From contig NZ_SNWR01000001.1 in the NCBI RefSeq assembly GCF_004362215.1, positions 1,798,001 through 1,862,000 of the forward strand: DNA of 64,000 nt, written 5' to 3'. The stretch is from Paractinoplanes brasiliensis (GTDB lineage Bacteria > Actinomycetota > Actinomycetes > Mycobacteriales > Micromonosporaceae). Under the pieces are notes generated by a model. It saw only the letters and a program-made list of their open reading frames with translations. It had not been told where the DNA came from and searched no databases. Shown here in pieces: positions 25,341 to 31,655 of this stretch (position 1 is the first letter of the stretch; each line of letters starts with the position of its first letter). Position numbers and translations under genes: made by a program.

Positions 25341-26177
25341 ATGACATACGACGTGATCGTTATCGGGGGCGGACCGGCCGGGCTGAGCGGCGCGGTGGCC
25401 CTGGGACGGGCGCTGCGCTCGGTGCTGGTGATCGACTCCGGCGCGGGCCGGAACGCGCCCGCCGAGGGCATCCACAACTTCCTGACCCGCGACGGGATGA
25501 CCCCGGCGGAGTTCCGCGCGGCCGGGCGGGCCGAGGTCGAGCGGTACGGCGGGACGGTGGTCGACGGCGAGGTCGCGACGGCCGCACCCGGGTTCGAGGT
25601 CACCCTGACCGACGGCGCCGTGCACCGGGCACGGCGGTTGCTGGTCACCACAGGGCTGACCGACGTGCTGCCCGACGTGCCGGGGCTGGCCGAGGGCTGG
25701 GGCTCGACCGTGCTGCACTGCCCCTACTGCCACGGCTACGAGGTGCGCGGCCGGGCGATCGGCGTGCTCGGGACGCCCGGCGAGGAGATGACCGAGCACC
25801 GGCTGCGGCTGTGGGGTCAGTGGAGCCCCGACGTACGCCTGCTGCCGCTCGACGAGGTCGCGGCGGTCGAGCCGGGCGGCGTACGGATGAAGGACGGCGC
25901 CCTGATCGAGCGGGAATACCTGGTCGTGGGCACGCAGCTGCGGGCGCGGGCCGGGTTCCTGGAGTCCCTCGGGCTCAAGGCCGCCGAGCACCCGATGGGC
26001 ATCGGCACCTATGTTCCGGCGATCGACCCCAGCGGGCGTACGGAGGTGCCCGGGGTCTGGGTGGCCGGCAACGTCACCGATCCGATGGCTCAGGTGATCA
26101 CGTCGGCGGCCGCCGGGCTGACGGCGGGCGCGATGATCAACGCTGACCTGCTGCCGCCAGCTCCCGATAAGCAGTGA
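25341..26177 (+). CDS. thioredoxin-reductase-like flavoprotein
   Basis: FAD/NAD(P)-dependent oxidoreductase of 278 residues. FAD-binding motif VIVIGGGPAGLSGAVALG lies at the N-terminus; the redox CxxC is CPYC in LHCPYCHGYEVRG (about residue 125), and the C-terminal VWVAGNVTDPMAQVITSAAAG completes the FAD site. The NADPH-binding loop (GVLGTPGEEMTEH) departs from the usual GxGxxA, so cofactor use may differ from classical TrxB. Start chosen at the ATG that places the Rossmann motif at the N-terminus. Its 3' end overlaps the convergent membrane protein gene by 41 bases. Confidence 0.85.
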   Translation: MTYDVIVIGGGPAGLSGAVALGRALRSVLVIDSGAGRNAPAEGIHNFLTRDGMTPAEFRAAGRAEVERYGGTVVDGEVATAAPGFEVTLTDGAVHRARRLLVTTGLTDVLPDVPGLAEGWGSTVLHCPYCHGYEVRGRAIGVLGTPGEEMTEHRLRLWGQWSPDVRLLPLDEVAAVEPGGVRMKDGALIEREYLVVGTQLRARAGFLESLGLKAAEHPMGIGTYVPAIDPSGRTEVPGVWVAGNVTDPMAQVITSAAAGLTAGAMINADLLPPAPDKQ

Positions 26178-27132
26178 TCACGGCGGCCGTACGTTCGGCC
26201 AGCTCGGGGCCCGCGTCGGCCGCCAAGGCCCCGGGCCGGTCGGCCAGCCCGGCCAGCACCAGCTCGGCCTGCCGCGCGGTCTCACCGATCTCGCGCTCCC
26301 GCAGGAACGCCTCGCCCGCCAGCGCCGCCCGGTCCAGGCTGCGCAGGATGCGATTGGCCTGCTCCCCGGTCTCACGCCACAACTCGGCGGCGCGCTCGCG
26401 CTGAGCCGCGAGGGCCAGCACGGCGGGGCTGTCGGCGGGGACGCCCCGGTCACCCACTTCTTCGAGCCCGGCGCGGAGCCGGCGCAGTTCCTGCCGGCGC
26501 ACCAGCACTGCGCCCAGGTCGTCGAGGGCCCGGGTCAGCGCGACATCCGCCGTCTCCGGGTCGATCATGCCGGGAAGACCGGGCCACGTACGTCGGATCC
26601 GGCGCGAGACACCGGCGGCGCGCCGGAAGACGGCTCGTTCCTGCTCGGTCAGCAGCACGCGGCCGCTCTCGCCGCAGCCGCCCTCGCCCCGGCGGCTCCT
26701 GCTACGGCCGCCTTCGCCGCGGCCGCTCTTGCTGCGGCCACCCTCGCCTCGGCCGCTCCTGCTGCGGCCACCCTCGCCTCGGCCGGCCTCGCCGCGGCCG
26801 CCGTCGCTGGTGGGGAGCTCGAAGCTTGCCACCTGGGCGGCGCGGGCCTGGTGCCGCCAGACTGTGGCGACGGTCGCGACCGAGGCGGCGAACGGCAGCC
26901 ACCAGGGCAGACCGGCGGCGTAGAGCGCGGCCGAGACGAAGATCAGAGGAAGGCTGAGGCGGGCGGCGAAGGCCAGCCGGGCCTCGCGGGTCACGCCGGA
27001 CGGGGTCAGCGGGACGACCTCGATGACGGAGCCGGCGCGATGCCGGACCGCGCGCCCGGTGCGCAGCCTGAGGGCGTACGGGGAAATGACGGTTTTTTCG
27101 TCATCCATGCCGATGTGCAACTCTGACGGCAT
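26137..27132 (-). CDS. membrane protein with decapeptide repeats
   Basis: Protein of about 331 residues without a known family. Two close membrane helices span about residues 57-92 (SLPLIFVSAALYAAG and WWLPFAASVATVATVW). They are followed by a flexible linker of decapeptide repeats, RGEGGRSRSG-like, about five copies at residues 111-160. A long helical, arginine- and glutamate-rich cytoplasmic part makes up the C-terminus. The start at 27132 has GGAGGG seven bases upstream; an in-frame ATG exists at 27108. Repeat copy number could vary between strains. Confidence 0.6.
   Translation of the reverse strand: MPSELHIGMDDEKTVISPYALRLRTGRAVRHRAGSVIEVVPLTPSGVTREARLAFAARLSLPLIFVSAALYAAGLPWWLPFAASVATVATVWRHQARAAQVASFELPTSDGGRGEAGRGEGGRSRSGRGEGGRSKSGRGEGGRSRSRRGEGGCGESGRVLLTEQERAVFRRAAGVSRRIRRTWPGLPGMIDPETADVALTRALDDLGAVLVRRQELRRLRAGLEEVGDRGVPADSPAVLALAAQRERAAELWRETGEQANRILRSLDRAALAGEAFLREREIGETARQAELVLAGLADRPGALAADAGPELAERTAAVITAYRELAAAGQR
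26661..26810. repeat. 30-base in-frame tandem repeat
   Basis: GCTGCGGCCACCCTCGCCTC occurs at 26731 and 26761, with degenerate copies on both sides, giving about five units of 30 bases that encode the Arg/Gly/Ser/Glu linker of the membrane protein. Confidence 0.75.
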
Positions 27133-27217
27133 GCGCCCGCCCTCCGAGATCTTCGAACGTGTATGCCGCGGGCAGGGCGGGCCCGATCGCCGGGGGGATG
27201 CCGACCGGGGCCCGCCC

Positions 27218-27239
27218 GCCGGCGGGACAACCCGCCGGC
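27218..27239 (-). promoter_or_regulatory. hairpin in the leader of the repeat membrane protein
   Basis: GCCGGCGGG and CCCGCCGGC form a perfect nine-base stem around a four-base loop, 86 bases before the start codon. No T-run follows, so a structured 5' leader is more likely than a terminator. Confidence 0.35.
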
Positions 27240-27344
27240 ACCAGTAGGAATCGGTGCTCGCGGCACCCGGTTGAGAAACGCCCGGTTGCAGGTCGGGTGT
27301 GCCTCGGATGAGGCGGGCGCCGTGGGCCCGCACGGCCCGGACGG

Positions 27345-27455
27345 CCCTGGTCGACGGCTCTGACAGGCCTGGCCACCGGCTCTGACCGGCCTGGCCACCG
27401 GCTCTGACGGCCATGGTCGACGGCTCTGACGGGCCTGGTCGACGGCTCTGACGGG
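27345..27455. repeat. 22-base tandem repeat, five copies
   Basis: GGCTCTGAC recurs at 27356, 27378, 27400, 27422 and 27444, exactly 22 bases apart, within units like CCTGGTCGACGGCTCTGACG. The period is not a multiple of three, so the array is non-coding. It occupies the 489-base gap between the repeat membrane protein and the next gene; nothing else in that gap is supported apart from the hairpin at 27218. Confidence 0.85.
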
Positions 27456-27621
27456 CCGAGCGCCGGGCGCTCGGGGAGATGGACGAGCCGGGCGTGCGGA
27501 CACCGGAGACGGTCCGCACCGTACGCGACGACCGGCTCGACGGATCCTGGCCGCGCGCCTCGCTCAGGCGCCCGCCCGCCGTCGCCCAAAACTGTCAGAG
27601 GGTCACCCTAAGTTCTCCCCC

Positions 27622-28137
27622 ATGAATGACACCGCCCTCCAGTCCTCCCCGATCACCCTCGACCGCCGTCTGCTGCTCGGCGAGATCGACTACCAGGTCA
27701 CCGCCTTCCCGACCGACGACCACCGCATCGATCTCTGCATCGTGAGCAGCGACGGCGACGGTCACGTGGTGAGCGAGATCAGCGGCGGCATCGCGCCGGC
27801 CGACCTGCCCGCGCTCACCGATGTCCTCACCTCCACCCTGGCCGGCCTGATCGCGATGACCCGGGCCCGGCCGGCCCCGGCCCCCGCCGGCCTGCCGCCC
27901 GACCGGCGTGAGCGCCACCCCAACCAGGGCGTCCGCTGGACGCCGGCTGACGACGAGCGCCTCGTCGAGCGTTACCGGGCCGGCGCCCGGCGGCGCGACC
28001 TCATGGCCGAGTTCGGGCGCAGCAGCGGCGGCATCCAGGCCCGGCTCGAACATCTCGGTGAGATCCCGCCCGGTGGCCGTCGGCGGCCCCCGGGCGAGAA
28101 CACCGGCGACCAGCCGGCCGACGGGCCCATCGGCTGA
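27622..28137 (+). CDS. hypothetical protein with C-terminal helix-turn-helix
   Basis: Protein of 171 residues. The N-terminal ~80 residues form an alpha/beta-looking domain (LLGEIDYQVTAFPTDDHRIDL) without a family I recognise; a proline/alanine linker follows. The C-terminal part (NQGVRWTPADDERLVERYRA, then RRDLMAEFGRSSGGIQARLEHL) looks like a SANT/Myb-type or recombinase-like helix-turn-helix of the kind that binds DNA. TAAGTT lies seven bases before the ATG, suggesting a leaderless mRNA. Function unknown. Confidence 0.65.
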   Translation: MNDTALQSSPITLDRRLLLGEIDYQVTAFPTDDHRIDLCIVSSDGDGHVVSEISGGIAPADLPALTDVLTSTLAGLIAMTRARPAPAPAGLPPDRRERHPNQGVRWTPADDERLVERYRAGARRRDLMAEFGRSSGGIQARLEHLGEIPPGGRRRPPGENTGDQPADGPIG

Positions 28138-28346
28138 CAGGAGTGGGGCCGAGCGCGTCCCGTGCGCCCGGCCCCACGTCATCACCACCGCGCCCGGGAG
28201 CGATCGCCGGCCAACGGCCGCTCCCGGCGGGGTGGCACACCGGGGCCGCGCCGGTCACCGGCGGGCGTGTTGCCCGTGACCGGCCGCCCGGCCCTGGCGC
28301 GACTTCCTCGGCGTGCCCGCCGTTGCCCTGCACCTGCCCGGTCCCT

Positions 28347-28520
28347 GCGCTGCCCACCGCCGCCAGCAGACCTTGGCACGGACCGGCCCGTTGCCTACGG
28401 CTGACCGCTACCCGCGCTGCCCACCGCCACCAGCAGACCTTCGCGCGGACCGGCCCGTTGCCTACGGCTGACCGCTACCCGCGCTGCCCACCGCCACCAG
28501 CAGACCTTGGCGCGGACCGG
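28347..28520. repeat. 67-base tandem repeat reaching into the protease gene
   Basis: GCGCTGCCCACCGCC starts at 28347, 28414 and 28481, exactly 67 bases apart, giving two full units and one partial unit. The third copy encodes the C-terminal tail and stop of the M43 protease; the first two lie beyond its stop. The remainder of the 324-base gap (28138-28346) is GC-rich and shows no feature. Confidence 0.85.
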
Positions 28521-29415
28521 CCAGGCAGGCCTCGACCCTCAGGACCTGCCCCTGGGTGAACATGTACATCGCCACGTCGTCGGTGTAGTCCATGAAGTTC
28601 ATCCACATGTCGCCGTTCGGCCCGTTGTTGCAGGTGATCGACGGGAAGGTCGGCGTCCCGAAGTTCTGGCCGGCCTGGTTCGGCGTGTCGGACACGAAAT
28701 CGCTGCCGCTGCAGCCCGTGCCGTCGTCGCCGCCGATGTGGAACAGGTTGAGCCAGTGCCCGATCTCGTGGGTGGTGGTGCGCCCGAGGTCGAACGGCGC
28801 GGACGCCGTGCCGGTGGTGCCGAACCCGGTATAGGTGATCACCACGCCGTCGGTGTCGGCCGGCCCGCCCGGGAACTGGGCATAGCCCAGCAGCCCGCCG
28901 GAAAGCCGGCACACCCAGATGTTGAGGTAACGGTCGGCGGGCCAGGCATCGGCGGCACCCTGCGCGGCAAACTTCACGGCGTCGTTGCTGGAGAACGCCC
29001 GCACGTCGGTCCGCCGCCGGGTGACGCCCGTGGTGGGGTTGCCGTCCGGGTCGAGGCTCGCCCGGCGGAACTCGATCCGCGCGTCGCCCACCAGGCCCTG
29101 CCACACCGTGGGCACGTTCTTGATGTCCGGGTTGGCGGCCCGGAAGTCCTCGTTGAGCACGGCGATCTGGCTGTCGATCTGCTCCTCCGAGAGATCCTGC
29201 TCGTCGTTGGCGTGCACGATGTGGACCACCACGTCGATGGTCAGCACGTCGGGCCGCGACGGCTGTTCCTGCCCCGTGGCGAAGGCGAAGGCAAGGTTCT
29301 CGATGGCGGCCCGGTTCAGCCGATAGTTCAAGCTCTCGTTCAGCATGCGACGGTGCACGTCCTCGGTGCCGCAGCGGCGCCGGGCCGGGGTCTCGACGAT
29401 GTCGGCGTTGTCCAT
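28462..29415 (-). CDS. M43-type (pappalysin-like) zinc metalloprotease
   Basis: Metzincin of 317 residues. The zinc motif HEIGHWLNLFH (about residues 225-235) is followed by the Met-turn FMDYTDDVAMYMF near residue 285, as in the pregnancy-associated plasma protein-A family M43B. A pro-region-like N-terminus includes VDVVVHIVHANDEQDLSEEQ. No signal peptide or lipobox is visible, which is unusual for a secreted-type metzincin. The last ~16 residues (RQGLLVAVGSAGSGQP) are encoded by a copy of the 67-base repeat that continues downstream. A small gene 18 bases upstream is probably co-transcribed. Confidence 0.88.
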   Translation of the reverse strand: MDNADIVETPARRRCGTEDVHRRMLNESLNYRLNRAAIENLAFAFATGQEQPSRPDVLTIDVVVHIVHANDEQDLSEEQIDSQIAVLNEDFRAANPDIKNVPTVWQGLVGDARIEFRRASLDPDGNPTTGVTRRRTDVRAFSSNDAVKFAAQGAADAWPADRYLNIWVCRLSGGLLGYAQFPGGPADTDGVVITYTGFGTTGTASAPFDLGRTTTHEIGHWLNLFHIGGDDGTGCSGSDFVSDTPNQAGQNFGTPTFPSITCNNGPNGDMWMNFMDYTDDVAMYMFTQGQVLRVEACLAGPRQGLLVAVGSAGSGQP

Positions 29416-29433
29416 CGTGCTCTCCTCCTCGCG

Positions 29434-29742
29434 CTATTTACGGATCCTCAGCACCTGCGCGTCGTGCGCGACAATCCGCAACGTCCGGCTTCCGGCGTCG
29501 CCCCGCACCCTTACGCCGTCCCCCTCCGCCGCCTCCCAGCTGCCCCGGCTCGGCACGGCCCGGTCGGCCGGTCCCGCCGTGTACTCGACGAAGCCGCCGC
29601 CCGGCCGGAACTCCAGACTGGGCCGCGGCGCCCGGCTGGGCGGGAACGGATAGTCGCCCGGGCGGTAGACGGCCTGGTCGTCGGTGTCCTCCTCGAAGGA
29701 GCGGTACCAGCGCTGAAAAAGGTCCGGGGAGATGTCGGGCAT
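29434..29742 (-). CDS. small hypothetical protein linked to M43 protease
   Basis: About 102 residues, unrecognised. It is rich in charged and aromatic residues (DLFQRWYRSFEEDTDDQAVYRPGDYPFPPSR), and the second half looks like a small beta-sheet domain (LEFRPGGGFVEYTAGPAD, SRTLRIVAHDAQVLRIRK). It directly precedes the protease with an 18-base gap and may be its inhibitor, chaperone or substrate; this is inference from position only. No strong Shine-Dalgarno is visible. Confidence 0.55.
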   Translation of the reverse strand: MPDISPDLFQRWYRSFEEDTDDQAVYRPGDYPFPPSRAPRPSLEFRPGGGFVEYTAGPADRAVPSRGSWEAAEGDGVRVRGDAGSRTLRIVAHDAQVLRIRK

Positions 29743-29966
29743 CGTTGCGTCTCGACCGCCTGTCGTGATGCTGAAATTCGTGGTGGTGCCCGCAGACTGG
29801 CAGCGTCATCGCAGGCCGGCGACCCTCGGTCCTCGATCCGACAGGCCCCGCCCCCGGTTCGGAACGTTCGTCCGATGACCCCTGCCTACGCGGCCGCGCG
29901 AGCTCACCCGATGAGCCTGCGATTGCCCGCGAGGTCCTACCGCCGAAGGCCGTCCCGCCGAGATCG

Positions 29967-30389
29967 CTACAACGTTGTGCGCCCCATGCTGCGCATAGCG
30001 TTCATCAAGGCGACGGCCGTGGTCGAGGACAGCAGCCGGGGGTCGAAATCCTCGGTCTCCTGGAATTGCCGCAGCACGGAGTTCACCTCCGGCGAGGTCG
30101 TGGGGACGTAGCCCATCGTCCAGTCCGGGAAATCGCGGACGTCGATATCGTGGACCGAGACCAGGGCGACGTTCCCGTGCCGCGGATCCGCCGCGATGCG
30201 GCCGAACGTGGCAGTGACCTCCTCCCGGCCGCCTTCCAGGCATTGCAGGAAGAACTTCCGGTTGAACAGCAGGACACCGGTCAGACAATTACGTTCGTTG
30301 TTGCTCCGTGCCGTATCCAGGATCGCCTCGACACCTCCGGGGCCGAGCTCCCGCTTCTCGCTGAAGTAGATCAGTCGCGACATCGTCAT
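29967..30389 (-). CDS. stand-alone BLUF blue-light sensor
   Basis: Protein of 140 residues consisting of a single BLUF domain, which binds FAD and changes its hydrogen-bond network on blue light. The key residues match: Tyr8 (SRLIYFSE), Asn31 (SNNERNCLTG) and Gln49 (FFLQCLEGG), the positions equivalent to AppA Tyr21, Asn45 and Gln63. There is no fused EAL or cyclase output domain, so it must act through a partner protein. The start is either of two ATGs two codons apart (30389 or 30383). Confidence 0.88.
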   Translation of the reverse strand: MTMSRLIYFSEKRELGPGGVEAILDTARSNNERNCLTGVLLFNRKFFLQCLEGGREEVTATFGRIAADPRHGNVALVSVHDIDVRDFPDWTMGYVPTTSPEVNSVLRQFQETEDFDPRLLSSTTAVALMNAMRSMGRTTL

Positions 30390-30505
30390 GGTCCGACGCT
30401 AAGCTCCGACGGCCCGCGTCCGCAGGCCAAGCCGAGGGTCCACGGACGAAGGCCGACACTCCCACCCCAAGAGGCGCGACAGCGCCCTTTCCGCGCTGGT
30501 CGCCC

Positions 30506-30580
30506 TGGTGGGCGCGGTAGGTTTCGAACCTACGACCCCTCGCTTGTAAGGCGAGTGCTCTCCCACTGAGCTACGCGCCC
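30506..30580 (-). tRNA. tRNA-Val (anticodon TAC)
   Basis: The minus strand reads GGGCGCGTAGCTCAGTGGGA at the 5' end, with an anticodon arm CTCGC-CTTACAA-GCGAG (anticodon TAC, valine), a TGGTTCGAA-type T arm (GTAGGTTCGAAACCTAC), and an acceptor stem closing GGGCGCG with CGCGCCC. The 3' CCA is encoded (plus strand TGG at 30506-30508). Confidence 0.95.
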
Positions 30581-30607
30581 GGTGTGAAACCGGAACCGAC
30601 ATCCTAC

Positions 30608-31066
30608 CTAAAGGTCAGCCAGCGCCGCCCGCCAGGGTTTCTGGTCTCGGGGCTCGCCGGGGCTCAGCATCTCGGCGAAGCGGATGATGCCGGCGCTGTC
30701 GATGAGGAACGTGCCGCGGTTGGCCATGCCGCCGCCGGAGTTGAAGACGCCGTACGACTGGGCGACCGCCCCGTGCGGCCAGAAGTCGGCGAGCAGCGGG
30801 AAGTCGAAGCCTTCCTGCATCGCCCACACCTTGTGGCTGTAGACGGAGTCGACGCTGACCGCCAGGACCTGCACGGTGTCGTTCTGGTAGTCGGGGAGGC
30901 GGTCGCGGATCTCGGCGAGTTCGCCCTGGCACGTGCCGGTGAACGTGAAGGGGTAGAAGACCAGCAGGACGGCTTTGCGGCCGTGGAAGTCGGCCAGGCG
31001 TACGGGCTGGTTGTTTTGGTCTTTCAGGGCGAAATCGGGCGCGGGGGCGCCGACCGGGACCGTCAT
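30608..31066 (-). CDS. ahpE: one-cysteine peroxiredoxin AhpE
   Basis: Thiol peroxidase of 152 residues reducing hydroperoxides and peroxynitrite. The active-site segment VFYPFTFTGTCQGEL holds the peroxidatic Cys46 in a PxxxT/SxxC frame; no second cysteine is present, matching the 1-Cys AhpE subfamily known from Mycobacterium tuberculosis (Rv2238c). In that class mycothiol/mycoredoxin regenerates the enzyme. Downstream of DUF3052 on the same strand, as in mycobacteria. No leader or membrane segment, so it is cytoplasmic. Confidence 0.92.
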   Translation of the reverse strand: MTVPVGAPAPDFALKDQNNQPVRLADFHGRKAVLLVFYPFTFTGTCQGELAEIRDRLPDYQNDTVQVLAVSVDSVYSHKVWAMQEGFDFPLLADFWPHGAVAQSYGVFNSGGGMANRGTFLIDSAGIIRFAEMLSPGEPRDQKPWRAALADL

Positions 31067-31127
31067 GCGGACAACCCTAACCGGACCGGCACCCGCGGGA
31101 CGCCGGTCGGGCTGGGGACGCAGTGAG

Positions 31128-31559
31128 CTACTTCTTCTTGTTGCCCTTGGGGGAGACCAACCGGGCGCCGGTCCAGTCCTTGCCCGCGTTGACCGTCGAG
31201 GTCTGCTGCAGGCCCGCGGTGGGGGCCGACTCGCTGATCTCGCTCGGTTCGACGTGGTTGTCCCGGCCGGCTTTGGGGGTCAGCAGCCACACCACGCCGT
31301 TGTCGGCGAGGGGGCCCAGGGCGTCGGTGAGGATCTCGAAAAGGTCACCGTCCCCGTCGCGGTACCACAGCAGCACCGCGTCGACGACTTCATCGGTGTC
31401 TTCGTCGACCAACTCGCCGACGCGTTCGGTCAGGGTGTCACGAAGATCCTCGTCTACGTCGTCGTCGTAGCCCATCTCCATGACCACCATGTTCGGCTCG
31501 AAGCCGAACCGGTCCGCCAGGCTGCGTACGCCGTCGGCCTGACCAGCGGTCGCGCTCAC
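31128..31559 (-). CDS. DUF3052 family protein
   Basis: Acidic protein of 143 residues matching the actinobacterial DUF3052 family (counterpart of Rv2239c), whose function is not established. Recognisable segments are LADRFGFEPNMVVMEMGYDDD and VVWLLTPKAGRDNHVEPSEI, then a basic tail (VSPKGNKKK). Its position between ahpE and the pyruvate dehydrogenase region is conserved in actinobacteria. Its stop is 61 bases before the ahpE start. Confidence 0.9.
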   Translation of the reverse strand: MSATAGQADGVRSLADRFGFEPNMVVMEMGYDDDVDEDLRDTLTERVGELVDEDTDEVVDAVLLWYRDGDGDLFEILTDALGPLADNGVVWLLTPKAGRDNHVEPSEISESAPTAGLQQTSTVNAGKDWTGARLVSPKGNKKK

Positions 31560-31655
31560 TGTCTAAGTCCTCCTAGCCGTCGAGTTACCAAAACCTGGGG
31601 GTAGTCCACACACTCCGGGCTCTCGGCGCAAGTGGCGCACCGGGTGTGTGGCAAT

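Noticed and set aside
27345..28520. CRISPR-like repeats
   Set aside because: The repeats are head-to-tail without unique spacers, and no cas genes are present.
30506..30580. tRNA-Val as an integration site
   Set aside because: No integrase and no duplicated tRNA 3' fragment found nearby.
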